Positions 29,185 to 38,611 of a DNA stretch of 64,000 nt are shown here, one piece after another. Both the position numbers and the translations under genes were made by a program. Within the stretch, counting starts at the first letter, position 1. Every line of letters starts with the position of its first letter. This stretch comes from Streptomyces sp. NBC_01571. GTDB taxonomy: Bacteria; Actinomycetota; Actinomycetes; Streptomycetales; Streptomycetaceae. The notes beneath the pieces are model-generated. The model did no database searches, was not told the DNA's origin, and saw nothing but the letters and a program-made list of their open reading frames with translations. The stretch covers positions 310,001-374,000 of the forward strand of contig NZ_JAPEPZ010000001.1 in NCBI RefSeq assembly GCF_026339875.1, read 5' to 3'.

Positions 29185-30173
29185 ATGGCTCGACTCGAGT
29201 CCCCCAGCGGTGTCACCGTCCTCGGTGAGTGCGTCGCCGACGCCTTCACCGACCCCGCCCTGTCCGGCCCGAGCGAACTCGCCCTGCGCGCCCTGCCCGG
29301 TGGCGGCCCCGCCAACACCGCCGTCGCCCTTGCCCGGCTCGGTACTCCCACGCGCTTCCTCGGGCGGCTCTCCCATGACGTCTTCGGCACGCTCTTCCGC
29401 AGCCGCCTCAGCGACTCCGGCGTCGACCTGAGCGGCAGCGTGACCGCCCCCGAGCCCAGCACCCTCGCCGTCGCCACCCTCGACGAGACCGGCCAGGCCA
29501 CCTACACCTTCCACGCCGACAGCACCGCCGACTGGCAGTGGACCGCCGACGAACTCTCCGCCACCCAACCGACGGCACCGTCTGCCTGCACACCGGCTCC
29601 CTGGCACTGATACGCCAACCCGGCGGCAGCCGCATCGAAGACCACCTCGCCAAGGCACACGAGCACGTCACCGTGTCCATCGACCCCGACGTCCGACCCC
29701 TGCTCGTACCGCCCTCCGCCTACCGCGAACGGCTCCCACGCTGGTGTGCCCTCGCCGACATCCTCCGCCTCAGCGAGGACGACCTCGCCCTGCTCCTCCC
29801 TGGCGCCAGCCCTGAAGAGGCTTGCGACACCTGGCACGCCGCCGGCGCACGCCTCGTCGTCATCACCCTCGGCTCACGCGGCGCGCTCGCTTCCCTCGAC
29901 GGCCTTCGCGTCACCGTCCCGGCTCCGGCCGTCAACGTCGTCGACACCGTCGGCGCCGGCGACTCCTTCACCGCGGGCCTGCTGCACCGACTCGCCGCAC
30001 TTGGCCACCTGGGCGGGCGGCTCGACCGGCTGAGCCTCCAAGACGTCACCGAAGCCTGCGCCTTCGCCGCCCGCGTCGCAGCCCTGACCTGTTCCGTCGC
30101 CGGTGCGAACCCGCCCCGGGCAGGTGAACCGTCACTGGAGACCGGCATCGAACGGCTACTGCCACATGCCTGA
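29185..30173 (+). pseudogene. PfkB-family fructokinase, frameshifted
   Basis: Two frames together give a complete 330-residue carbohydrate kinase. Frame one has signature 1 (GGGPANTAVALARLG) and ends abnormally after DELSATQP; from about 29568 the homologous sequence TDGTVCLHTGSLALIRQPG continues in another frame, to signature 2 (DTVGAGDSFTAGLL) and the stop at 30173. One base appears deleted. It is a close paralogue of the intact kinase at 59791-60753, which reads straight through this point. The intact copy makes loss of this one tolerable. Start ATG at 29185 follows AGAGAGGCAG. Confidence 0.85.
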
Positions 30174-30701
30174 ACGCGGCATACCTGTTCCGGCCGTGAT
30201 GACTGCGGGAACGGGCGTCCTTCGATCCGTCGCTCGGAACAACCGGACGGGCCATCGCCCTGCCAGACGTTACGGCTCGGTACGCGATAGCCAGGGATCT
30301 CCGCCGGATTGGAGGGTCCCGGCGATCCTGCGAGATTCGAGATTGCCGAGGAACGCATGAGGTTCGCATCGCCTACCGCCCGGAACGAATCGCCGTGCCT
30401 CTGCGCCGTGATCTCCTGCTGCACGACCTCGTCGAGCGCGGTGATCTCGCTGGGGGCGAAGACGCGGAATGGCGGGCCCCAGAAACTCGCTTCGAACCCA
30501 CACCCTGGACGCATGCGGATTCTGCTGCAGCAAGTCGCGGGCATTGCCGCGGTCGTCGGAGAAGTGGGAGCACCGGTCATATCCGCCATCAAAGCCGTTA
30601 TGGGATCGCTTTAACAAACACTGATCCCTGGCCCCGTGAACAGGTCAATTGGCAGCCTCCATGTCACCTGGTCGAGGCGTGACGCTCTTCCAGTCGGTCG
30701 G
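30174..30701. other. Gap with a 45-bp scrap of an oppD-like gene
   Basis: About 530 bp without a supportable gene. At 30403-30447 the minus strand encodes TALDEVVQQEITAQ, matching [14 protein letters not shown] of the OppD-like ATPase (22242-22292) at protein and DNA level. It is too short to be a gene and must be debris of a duplication. The rest has no recognisable content. Confidence 0.5.
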
Positions 30702-31142
30702 CTATAGACCTGCCTTGCGGAAGAGAGACAGCAGGGACTGGGCCGGCAAGGCTCCCGGGTTGAAGAACTGCGTGGCCAGATCGGGCAGCACTGCCGGTCC
30801 CTGCAAGCGGACCTCATGGCAGGTGAAGCAGAACGCCGCCTCGAACAGCGCCAGATCGAGAGAGTTGTCGTACGCCCGGACGCTCCAACCAGGCGAGAAG
30901 CCGCAGCGGTGCTGTTCACTACCGGGCAGGCTCTCGATCAAGGCCAGGGCGTCGGCAGCTTCGTCCCCGGCCCAGTGGGCAACCACCGTGCCGGGGTATG
31001 GGTCGTCCCGTCTGGTGGGAAGAGCGGAGATCCGTACGACCTCGATCAGCGCGGTGGCAGTAACGGCTTCGGCGGGGAGCTGCATGTGCGTAGTCTGCCC
31101 GCCGGGGCGTGCCTTGCTGACAACCACCGCGCTTCGGATCAC
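30702..31142 (-). CDS. Hypothetical protein
   Basis: Up to 146 residues; an internal Met at 31085 (MQLPAEAVTA) may be the true start. The sequence is balanced and protein-like: GTVVAHWAGDEAADALALIE, RCGFSPGWSVRAYDNSLDLA, FEAAFCFTCHEVRLQG. The conserved-looking FCFTC and the Trp/Tyr-rich region suggest a small folded cytosolic protein; I recall similar unnamed Streptomyces proteins, but no function is known. No clear ribosome binding site. Confidence 0.6.
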   Translation of the reverse strand: MIRSAVVVSKARPGGQTTHMQLPAEAVTATALIEVVRISALPTRRDDPYPGTVVAHWAGDEAADALALIESLPGSEQHRCGFSPGWSVRAYDNSLDLALFEAAFCFTCHEVRLQGPAVLPDLATQFFNPGALPAQSLLSLFRKAGL

Positions 31143-31160
31143 CTGCGACGGCTCCGGCTC

Positions 31161-31256
31161 CTATTCGCAGTTGCGCCAGGGCTCGAGGAAAACGTCGGCG
31201 CCACCGTCGTGGGGGTGGTGGATGCGCTGCATCCGGGTGCCGAGTTTGCGCCCTAG
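31161..31256 (-). pseudogene. C-terminal fragment of an unknown protein
   Basis: The minus strand reads LGRKLGTRMQRIHHPHDGGA then DVFLEPWRNCE and a TAG stop. The upstream part is missing; the plus strand from about 31260 has a short stretch (PQLRPYPSDLS) like the start of IS5-type transposases, which may mark the insertion that cut it. Function unknown. Confidence 0.35.
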
Positions 31257-31523
31257 GGGCATATCGCGCCACACGGTACTACCGCAACTCCGCCCGTACC
31301 CCAGCGACCTCAGCCGGTCACCTCGGCACGCCCTCGCCGACGGCGCCGCCGAGGCGGTCTTCTTCTGCAGCCGCTACCGTCTCGAAGCGTCCGGGAGGTC
31401 GTGCACCACACCACCGACAAGACCAGCCGGCTCGGTGGAGCCGACGCCGTGTGCTTCGACTACGGCGCGCCTGCCGCGTCCCATCCAGGTCCTGGTTCCG
31501 GGCGCATCATCTCTGTCGTGCGG
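31257..31523. other. Possible IS5-type transposase scrap and degenerate sequence
   Basis: On the plus strand LPQLRPYPSDLSR (about 31280-31320) resembles the first residues of IS5/IS1182-like transposases (YPSDLSDAEW), but similarity stops at once. Nothing else is recognised. Confidence 0.3.
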
Positions 31524-31560
31524 CGCCGGGGCGCCCCTTATGGCAGGGGCGCCCCCGGCG
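31524..31560 (-). terminator. Strong GC hairpin downstream of the 31572-31979 gene
   Basis: Left arm CGCCGGGGCGCCCC, loop TTATGGCA, right arm GGGGCGCCCCCGGCG with one bulge. It begins 12 bp beyond the stop codon of the minus-strand gene, so it is likely its transcription terminator. There is no U-tract, as is common in actinobacteria. Confidence 0.6.
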
Positions 31561-31571
31561 TGTCATCCGCG

Positions 31572-31979
31572 TCAGCCGATGGTGCCGTGCTCCACGGGGA
31601 AGTCCGGGGGCCAGGGCCGGCTGAAGTCGAACAGGGACGGGTCCTCGAACTTGCGGTCTGCCTCGCGCCAGGAGGGATCGCCGGAGACGACGAAGCTGTC
31701 TCCGTCCGGTTCGATCATCCAGGTGAAGGCCGCATCGTCTGCGGGGAGGTCATGGCGCTCCTTCAGCACCGCGAACTCTGCGTCTGTCGCCCGGCGGACG
31801 TGGATGCCCTTCTCGTAGATGGGCTTGAGCGGCATGAGCTCCACATGGCCGAAGTACACCTCGACGCGGGTGTCCGTCGCGTCGACGGCGAGGGCGTCGC
31901 TGCGCAGCAGCAGCTGCCGGTGTGACGCCGCGAAGCTGACCACGCGGAACAGCCGCCCCTCTCGTGCGAACTCCGGCAC
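31572..31979 (-). CDS. Hypothetical protein
   Basis: 135 residues from the GTG at 31979, chosen because AGGAAG lies 10 bases before it and the longer upstream frame is not protein-like. Content is plausible throughout: LLLRSDALAVDATDTRVEVY, KPIYEKGIHVRRATDAEFAV, FTWMIEPDGDSFVVSGDPSW, ending SRPWPPDFPVEHGTIG. Acidic, cytosolic, no membrane segment. No family recognised. A terminator-like hairpin follows. Confidence 0.6.
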   Translation of the reverse strand: MPEFAREGRLFRVVSFAASHRQLLLRSDALAVDATDTRVEVYFGHVELMPLKPIYEKGIHVRRATDAEFAVLKERHDLPADDAAFTWMIEPDGDSFVVSGDPSWREADRKFEDPSLFDFSRPWPPDFPVEHGTIG

Positions 31980-32837
31980 TCTGTGTGTTCTTCCTGTTCT
32001 TGGGGTCCTCGGGTCATTGAGCCCACTCTCTCGCTGGCCGAGTTGGTCGTTGCTGACATCCGTGTGGCTGACCGCGTCAACGTTCTGGTCTCTGCCTTCG
32101 GGGCGTCCATGGCTCCATGCTGCCGCTTGTCCTTTCCAGCCGTACATACCCGATCCGGGTATCAACTCGTCACGTCGAGGCCGACGATGTGATCGCCTTC
32201 GGCTGCTTACACACGCTCGTGCAGAGCGTGCAGCGGCTCCGCGCAGACCCGACGGTCCGACGAGCAGCGGCGGTTCCGGCCCGGTCTCGGATCGGCGGTC
32301 TCCGTGTGCCGTTGACAGATCGGTGGCGAGCCACCGATGCGGTAGGTGCGGGTACCGGCTGAGGGAAAGCGATTGCTTCGTTGTAGGTATGACCGCAGTA
32401 GCACTGGCCGGTCTCACATCAGTCAGTGCAGCATGGGTGTGCTCGCACGTTCGGGTGGCCATTCACCCAACCAGGCAGAGGAAATCCCTTGACCGGCTGC
32501 CGACTGTCGGCTGGTACTGCCGTCGGAATACCGAAGGCGTCGTTCGGGATCTGTCTTCGCAGGTCAGGGTGACCGGCAGAGCTGTTCAGCAGGGACAGGC
32601 AGTCAGCCGGACGCGGCTCGCATCTTTCAGCTGTTCACGGTGGGGAAGCGGGTGAAGTATCACGCACTGCGAACATCCGGATTCACTCGTGCGTACTATC
32701 TCTAGACTGCTGCACACCGCAGTAGTTGTGCCCTGCGGGTGATTCAGTCATCTCAGATGGGATACCTACCTATCGGTTTGCGAACATGGCACCCTCCTCG
32801 ATCGCTGTGCCCGCGGACTGTCAGAAAGGCTCGTGCC
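31980..32837. other. Gap between hypothetical gene and wHTH-protein gene
   Basis: About 860 bp. Frames on both strands are open but show no start with RBS and no recognisable family. AT-richer pieces near 32680-32710 (TGCGTACTATCTCTAGACTG) may hold the promoter of the next gene. No repeats or RNA structure noticed. Confidence 0.4.
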
Positions 32838-33464
32838 ATGTCTGAAGTCAAGGACCGCACCACGGAACTGACATCGCAGTACGCCGCCCAGGTGACCGGC
32901 GACCTCGAGCGCAACACCAAGGAGCAGGACCGTATCGGCGGGGAGATCCAGGCCCTGCAGGAGCAGTTGGCTGCACTGCAGCATGACCACACTGTGCTGG
33001 TGAACCTGCAGCAAGCACTGGGCGGTGCGAGCCCAGCTGCCGAGGCGGCCACCGCAACCGTGTCCTCCGTACCTCACCAGGGCGTTGCCTCATCCAAGCC
33101 GGGCAGGCCGAAGAAGACGGCTGCCACGAACGCGACGACCACGGCATCCAAGAAGACCGCACCGAAGCAAGTAGCGCCGAAGCAGTCCCCCGCCAAGGTC
33201 TCGTCCCCGAAGGCGCCCAAACCGGCCGCCGAGCCGACCCTCGTCGAGGTGATCCGCGGCTACCTGAAGCAGCAGAGCGAACCGCGTTCCGCCGCCGAGA
33301 TCTCCGACGCCCTCACCCAGGCCCACCCCGACCGCACGGTGAAAACCACGGTCGTACGCACCACCCTCGAAGGACTGGTCGCCAAGAACCACGCCCACCG
33401 CAACAAGCAGGGCACGTCCGTCTTCTACACCGCCCCGGCCACCCAGGAACCCGCAGCCGGCTGA
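32838..33464 (+). CDS. Coiled coil - Lys/Pro linker - winged-helix protein
   Basis: 208 residues from MSEVKDRTTE (AAAGG 9 bases upstream). Residues 1-70 are a predicted coiled coil (EQDRIGGEIQALQEQLAALQ), 80-140 a Lys/Pro/Ala/Thr-rich disordered linker that contains the AT-hook-like PGRPKK and repeats such as KKTAPKQVAPKQSPAK, and 140-205 a winged-helix-like domain (TLVEVIRGYLKQQSEPRSAA, then EISDALTQAHPDRTVKTTVVRTTLEGLV). The design resembles actinobacterial nucleoid-associated or global regulatory proteins. Its DNA targets cannot be told from sequence. Single gene. Confidence 0.7.
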   Translation: MSEVKDRTTELTSQYAAQVTGDLERNTKEQDRIGGEIQALQEQLAALQHDHTVLVNLQQALGGASPAAEAATATVSSVPHQGVASSKPGRPKKTAATNATTTASKKTAPKQVAPKQSPAKVSSPKAPKPAAEPTLVEVIRGYLKQQSEPRSAAEISDALTQAHPDRTVKTTVVRTTLEGLVAKNHAHRNKQGTSVFYTAPATQEPAAG

Positions 33465-33679
33465 GCGTCCGTGGGACCTCCGGTGGTGCTGCCCCCGGGC
33501 CCAGCCTCGGTGCGGCACCGACCGAAGTACCGGCGGGCAGATGAACCCAACCTGGACAGGGCGGGTTCGGCTGCGATCGCAGACCGGTTCCCCGACTGCG
33601 AAACTCAGCAGTCCGGTGCTCTTGGAGCAGGCCTGCCGCGCCCTTCGCAACCCTGCAGTCGTGTGGCACAGCGGCAGGC
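33465..33679. other. Short gap, nothing recognised
   Basis: About 215 bp between the wHTH gene and a convergent truncated gene; no hairpin or gene is clear. Confidence 0.3.
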
Positions 33680-33931
33680 TCAGCGCGCACGCCAGGTACG
33701 TACTTCCAGGTGGATGATGTGGTCGGGGCGGATGCGTCCGGTTTCCACGAGCCATTGGTGGATGGCTGCGGTGGCGTCGCCTGCCGCGGCGTCGACGCGG
33801 CGGGCGAAGTCGGCTGCGTGCTGGCCGCCGGTGGCGGAGGAGCCGTAGGAGCGTTCTTCGGTGTGGGCGGCCCGCTGGACGACCTCGGGGCGGATGCCCG
33901 GTGAGTCGGTGCGGCTGCCGGAGGGGTCCAC
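33680..33931 (-). pseudogene. 5'-truncated hypothetical protein
   Basis: About 83 codons, VDPSGSRTDSPGIRPEVVQR ... FARRVDAAAGDATAAIHQWL ... HIIHLEVRTWRAR, with good protein composition to its stop. Upstream the frame meets an ISL3 transposase fragment, so the true N-terminus is probably lost; a GTG at 33931 could still serve as a start. Function unknown. Confidence 0.45.
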
Positions 33932-33971
33932 ATAGCACTGTCCGCCTGGCCAAGACCGTCCCGCACGGTGG

Positions 33972-34110
33972 GTACCGGTCAGCCGGAACACCCTGCTGAG
34001 GCTGATCACCTCGCTGCCGGACCCGCCCATCGCCATGCCCCGCGTGGTCGGCGTGGACGAATACGCCCAGCGCAAGGGCCGTATCTACGGCACTGTGCTA
34101 GTGCTGGATT
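33972..34110 (+). pseudogene. ISL3-family transposase fragment
   Basis: The plus strand encodes VPVSRNTLLRLITSLPDPP then MPRVVGVDEYAQRKGRIYGT, the central block of ISL3 transposases including the first catalytic Asp (VGVDE). Both flanks are missing. Junction with the IS630 remnant at about 34111. Confidence 0.75.
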
Positions 34111-34112
34111 CC

Positions 34113-34370
34113 TCAAACTCTGTACACATATCGGCGTCGCAGTTGTCGGGTTTGGGGTGCCGGCCTGCCCCAGATCCATGGCTTTGCGCGGGAGTTGAGT
34201 TGGCTGGTCGCGAGGGTGGTGGCGTACGCGATGTCGTTGGGGTTGGCGAAGGATCGGCCGGCGAGGGCGGCCTTGCGGAAGATGCGCCACCAGCCTTCTT
34301 GGAGGTTGAGCCAGCAGGGGGTCTGTCCAGTAAACGGTGTAACCGGTTTGGTTTCTGGGTTCAGATTTAG
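34113..34370 (-). pseudogene. C-terminal fragment of an IS630-like transposase
   Basis: The minus strand encodes WLNLQEGWWRIFRKAALAG, then DIAYATTLATSQLNSRAKPW and a basic end RQLRRRYVYRV before a stop. This is the end of Streptomyces IS630-type transposases (CWLNLQEGWWRIFRR pattern). The 5' part is replaced by IS256 sequence at about 34370. Confidence 0.6.
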
Positions 34371-34588
34371 AACGTCTTCGACGCCGCGGTTCTTCAGCTC
34401 GGTCAGGACGCGGAGCCAGTGCTTGGCACCTTCGCCTCCCTCACCGCCGGCCCACAGTCCCAGGACGTCGCGGTGCCCCTCGGCCGTGACCGCCAAGGCC
34501 AAGTATATCGGCCTGTTGGCGACCTGGCCCTCGCGGATCTTCACGTTGATGCAGTCGATGAAGACGACCGGGTAGACGCGGTCGAGAG
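34371..34588 (-). pseudogene. IS256-family transposase, middle part (split by ISAs1)
   Basis: Encodes ALDRVYPVVFIDCINVKIRE then RPIYLALAVTAEGHRDVLGL, the DDE core of IS256 transposases, up to GVEDVL where an IS630 remnant takes over. It is the continuation of the N-terminal half at 35965-36496; the ISAs1 element lies between them. Confidence 0.85.
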
Positions 34589-35964
34589 CAGGGCGGCTGC
34601 AAGTTCCGGGGTGGTGAGGGTTGGCCGGGCTGTCGTCGGTTGGGGTGGATAGCAGGGCAGGCACGGGTTTCGTGATCATTGTGGTTCCTACGCCCGATGA
34701 TCACGAGGTGGCCCGTGCCTGCTGCAATATCTTCTCCGGTCCCTGCCGTGCTGATGAGGCTGGGTCCGCTGGACGCCGGTCAGGTCGCCGATCTGCGTTC
34801 CTACCTCGATGCGGTGCCCGATCCGCGCTCGCGGCGGGGCCGTTGGTACTCACTGACCGCGATCTTGCTGGTGTGCGCCTGTGCGGCCGTGTCGGGAGCG
34901 AGGAGCATCGAGGAACTCGCCGAGTGGGGCCAGCGCGCCTCGAACGCACTCCTGGTAGTGATCGGGATCCGGCGTCACCTGCTCGGCTGGCGACGCACTC
35001 CGTCACCGGCCACGATCGGCCGGGTGCTGGGGACCGTTGACGGTGACGCCCTGGACCGGGCGGTGGGCGCCTACCTCGCCGACCGGCACCGCGTCGCCAC
35101 CGAGCCGGCCCACAGGCCATCGCCCTCGGCGTCCGGGCGGCCGTGTGTGATCGCTGTCGACGGCAAGACACTCAAGGGATCAGCCCGTCTGACCGCGAAG
35201 CGCCGGCATCTGCTCTCCGCGGTCACCCACGCCCCGGTCGTCACCCTCGCGCAGGTGGAAGTGGGCGCGAAGACGAACGAAACCACACATTTCCAACCGC
35301 TCCTGGCACCGCTGGACCTGGCCGGCACCGTCGTCACCTTCGACGCGCTGCACTCGGTCAAGGCGAACGTCTCCTGGCTGGTCGAGACGAAGAAGGCCCA
35401 CTACATCGCCGTGATCAAGACCAACCAGCCGACCGCCCACAGCCAGCTCGCGGACCTGCCGTGGCGCGATATTCCCGTCCAGCACACCGCCTCCACCACC
35501 GGGCACGGCAGGCGCGAGTCCCGCTCGATCAAGACCTGCGCCGTCCCGGACGAACTCGGCGGGATCTCCTTCCCCACGGCCGCCTGGCCATCCGTGTCCA
35601 CCGCCGCCGCAAGCAAACCGGCCAGCGCGAGACCCGGGAGAGCCTCTACGCCGTCACCAGCCTCGACGCCCACCAGACCGGCCCCGCCGGCCTTGCCACC
35701 GCGATCCGCGGGCACTGGGGGATCGAGAACTCCTCACACCACATCAGGGACGTCACCTTCGCCGAAGACGCCTCCACCGTCCACACCGGCACCGCACCCC
35801 GCGCCATGGCAACCCTCCGCAACCTCGCCATCGGCGTCCTGAAGACCCTCGGATCCGACAACATCGCCAAAACCACCCGAGCGATTCGAAACGAACCCGA
35901 ACGAGCACTCCACATCCTGGGCATCACAACCGAACCAGACACCTACGGAACTTGATCAAGCCCT
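34589..35964 (+). mobile_element. ISAs1-family element inserted in the IS256 transposase gene
   Basis: Ends: left CAGGGCGGCTGCAAGTTCCG (34589-34608) and right, as its near complement, CGGAACTTGATCAAGCCCTG (35945-35964); 16 of 20 match. A 9-bp target duplication GGTCGAGAG flanks it (34580-34588 and 35965-35973). Both duplicates are in the IS256 codons for RPLD. Confidence 0.88.
34697..35955 (+). pseudogene. ISAs1-family transposase, frameshifted
   Basis: N-terminal part intact: LRSYLDAVPDPRSRRGRWY, the DDE motif IAVDGKTLKGSARLT, VTFDALHSVKANVSWLVETK and the RESRSIKTC block. At about 35575-35580 (GGGATCTCCTTCCCCAC) the frame shifts; the normal sequence GRLAIRVHRRRKQTG and ATAIRGHWGIENSSHHIRDV follows in another frame to the TGA at 35955. 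One base lost. Probably inactive unless the shift is a sequencing error. Confidence 0.85.
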
Positions 35965-36496
35965 GGTCGAGAGGGCGGGCCTGCCATTCCGCCATGCCCT
36001 CCATCACCGAATCCGTGATCGTCGAGATCGTCTGCTTCGACACATCGGCGCCATAGACCTCGGCCAGGTGCGAGGAAATCTCCCCGTGCGTGAGGCCCTT
36101 CGCCGACAGAGACAGCACCATCTCGTCGACACCCGTCAGCCGCCGCTGACGCTTTTTCACGATCTGCGGCTCGAAGCCGCCCTCCCGGTCCCGGGGCACC
36201 TCGATGTCGACCGGGCCCACGTCCGTGACGACCGTCTTGGACCTTTTGCCGTTGCGGGAGTTACCGCCTTTCTTCCCGGCCGGATCGTGCCGGTCATAGC
36301 CGAGATGGTCTGTCATCTCGCCCTCGAGAGCCGACTCCAGCAACCGCTTCGTCAGCTGCTGGAGCAGACCGCCCTCACCCGTCAACTGCAGGCCATCGGC
36401 CTGAGCCCGGGCCACGAGCTCGTTCAGGAAACGGTCATCCACAGCCGCCGACGCGGCCCCCGCCTCAGACGGCTTGGCTATGTTCTCGCTGGTCAC
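35965..36496 (-). pseudogene. IS256-family transposase, N-terminal half
   Basis: Encodes MTSENIAKPS... LLQQLTKRLLESALEGEMTD HLGYDRHD and GNSRNGKRSKTVVTDVGPVD, the conserved N-terminal IS256 region, to EWQARPLDQ where ISAs1 begins. The IS256 terminal repeat (GGGACTGTAAG...GTGTAACTCCG on the minus strand) ends at about 36544, inside a VOC-family gene. Confidence 0.9.
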
Positions 36497-36543
36497 AGGT
36501 GCACTCTTCCATGATCGGAGTTACACCGTTTTTCTTACAGTCC

Positions 36544-36667
36544 CGGCGAAGTCAGCGTTCGACTTGGGATGAAGTTCCAGACCTGTGGCCTGCTGATAGA
36601 ACGTCGCCAAATCCTGCGGATCCGGGCAGTCGAGGGTTATCGCGCTCAACTTCATCTGCAAGGGCAT
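36544..36667 (-). pseudogene. VOC (glyoxalase-like) protein, N-terminus only
   Basis: MPLQMKLSAITLDCPDPQDL ATFYQQATGLELHPKSNADF is the first beta-alpha-beta unit of a VOC-superfamily protein (glyoxalase/bleomycin-resistance type). GGAGG lies 4 bases before the ATG. The gene is broken after about 42 codons by the end of the IS256 element; the rest is not in the window. Confidence 0.75.
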
Positions 36668-36890
36668 GACACCTCCGGGACGATCAGTGGACCTCTCTGA
36701 TGCACACCCTAAAGACGGCTACCTACGGCTGAGTGGGAAACCAACCGCCTCATGGCCCCGCCAGGCGTGGCATTGCAGTCGGAACCTCACGTCATCCGCA
36801 GCTACCTAAGGGCAGGTCAACTCCACAAGAAGTGGACCAGAGCCTGGCTGTGGATGTCGTTTCGATGCGGGTTGTCTTTGGACAACGAAG

Positions 36891-37565
36891 TTAGTCGGTT
36901 GCGGGTTGGTGACCTGGGCGGACTGGATTGGTTGGCAAGGAAGTCCTGCGACGTGGACGTCGAGGTTCGCGGTCCTGGACGTATTGCCTGATAGTGCCGT
37001 AGGAGATCGAGGTCTCGTGCTCATCCATGAGTTTCACCCAGATATCCCTGGGGCGGCCGTGACCGGATTCGATCATGGAGTCGATGAGGTGCTGGACTGG
37101 ATCGATGGCGGTCGGCCGACGTGGTAGAGGTTTGCGGGGTCGGGGTTCGAGGCTGTCCAGGGCGGCTCGGACGGTCCGCCAGGTGACGTTGTGCCGTCTG
37201 ACCAGGGATCTCAATGAGAGCCCTTCGGTCTCAGCGTCGTGCCGGATGCGTCGGTAAAGCTCTCTCTTGTTGGGTTTCTTGACCGGTGTGGGGTTCGGGC
37301 CGGGCTTGCGGCGCCGGCGGGGGGAACTGGCATCGGCCAGGACGTGTTCCAGTTGTTCGGGCGGGCGTCCGGTCAGGGCTGCAAGACGTTCGAGGCGGGG
37401 TTTCCCGAACCAGTTCGGTGAGCCGGTGAGAAAGCCGTGCAGGTAGCTGGGTTTGAGGTGGTTGGCGCGGGCGAGGCGCCGGATGTAGGAGTCGGTAGGT
37501 TCTCCAGGACGCGGCCTGATCTGGACGGGAAGCTGGTGCAGCCGCTGTTCCTGGGCCTCGGTCAC
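36891..37565 (-). CDS. tniQ: TniQ-family target selection protein (short)
   Basis: 224 residues from the GTG at 37565, which overlaps the tniB stop (GTGA). The N-terminus LPVQIRPRPGEPTDSYIRRL ARANHLKPSYLHGFL is the TniQ/TnsD signature that includes the GES(F/Y)xS-like element. The second half (residues 130-220) has a helix-turn-helix region (LSLRSLVRRHNVTWRTVRAAL) and the motif HETSISYGTIRQYV. Much shorter than TnsD, as in CRISPR-associated or Tn5053-like TniQ. No zinc-finger cysteines are seen. Expected role: bind target DNA and recruit TniB. Confidence 0.8.
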   Translation of the reverse strand: MTEAQEQRLHQLPVQIRPRPGEPTDSYIRRLARANHLKPSYLHGFLTGSPNWFGKPRLERLAALTGRPPEQLEHVLADASSPRRRRKPGPNPTPVKKPNKRELYRRIRHDAETEGLSLRSLVRRHNVTWRTVRAALDSLEPRPRKPLPRRPTAIDPVQHLIDSMIESGHGRPRDIWVKLMDEHETSISYGTIRQYVQDREPRRPRRRTSLPTNPVRPGHQPATD

Positions 37566-38611
37566 CTGCGGGCCGCCTTCTTGAGCGGGGACGCCGCGGT
37601 CTCTGCGGCATGATCCAGGGGGATTGCGTCGATCGCTTCCTTCGTCACGCGTTCGGTGCCGCTGAGAATGGCGTCGATCGCGGCCCCGCGGATTGCGTGG
37701 GACAGGGCTCCGATCATGCCGTCGGCCCGGTTGTGGAGGTAGCGGTCGAGTTTGACCAGGCTGCCGGGCTGGTGACCGTGCAGCAGCAGGGTGTTCTCCA
37801 GGGTGGCGACCAGCCCTTTCCACTCGGCTCCGTAAGGGAACGGGCGGGTGGGCACGAGTGTGAAGCGGCCCGCGATCTGGGCTCCGCGGGTTCCGGCCAG
37901 AAGCTCGCTGTCCTCGACGCCGATGCCCGCGTAGACGAACGTCGCGGGAATGCGCTCGGAAAAGTACTTCAGGGTGTCGGAGACTTCGGCGCCGGACCGG
38001 GTGGTCTGGGAAATGTTGTGGATCTCGTCGACCAGGACCAGGCCGGTGCGGGTGTCGGTGCAGACGCCGACCACGGCCTCGATGATGTCGGTCATGTTCA
38101 GCCGGGACCGGACGGGCAGGCCCAGGAAGCGGGCGAACTCGGCTGCGACCATGCGGGCGGTCGCGGCGGGCGGGACGGTGATGTAGAGCACCGGGATGCG
38201 GTCCGGGACGTTCGGGTGCCGGGCCCGGTCGAGGAGTTCGTGGGCCCGGCCCAGCTGGGTGATTGCGATTGTCTTGCCGGTTCCGGGCAGGCCGGAAACA
38301 ATCAGGCCGCGACGTGCACTGATCGCGTGCCGGTTGAGCAGAACGAGCCGCCGGCCGCAGGTGACCGTCTTCTCGACGAACGAGGTGGCGACCACGAGCA
38401 TCCGGGCATGATGGTCGAGCCGGTCATCGTCGTAGAGGTCCCGTTCGGTCCGGGACAGACGCCTCAGCGCGTCAGGAGACAACAGAACTGGAGGCGCGGG
38501 CGGGTTCTCGATGAACTTCCGCCACCCGTCCAGTGTGGTCAGCTGCCGGTTGGTCTCGGCATCGACCTCGCTCAACGCGGTGTGCCGGACTGCCGGTTGG
38601 GAAAGGGTCAC
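37562..38611 (-). CDS. tniB: TniB/TnsC-like AAA+ ATPase
   Basis: 349 residues. Walker A GLPGTGKT (107-114) and Walker B LVLVDEIHN (191-199) are intact, with the sensor region TFVYAGIGVE. Family: transposition regulator ATPases that form filaments on target DNA and link TniQ to the transposase. Overlaps tniA and tniQ by 4 bp each, so the module is translated as a unit. Confidence 0.88.
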   Translation of the reverse strand: MTLSQPAVRHTALSEVDAETNRQLTTLDGWRKFIENPPAPPVLLSPDALRRLSRTERDLYDDDRLDHHARMLVVATSFVEKTVTCGRRLVLLNRHAISARRGLIVSGLPGTGKTIAITQLGRAHELLDRARHPNVPDRIPVLYITVPPAATARMVAAEFARFLGLPVRSRLNMTDIIEAVVGVCTDTRTGLVLVDEIHNISQTTRSGAEVSDTLKYFSERIPATFVYAGIGVEDSELLAGTRGAQIAGRFTLVPTRPFPYGAEWKGLVATLENTLLLHGHQPGSLVKLDRYLHNRADGMIGALSHAIRGAAIDAILSGTERVTKEAIDAIPLDHAAETAASPLKKAARR

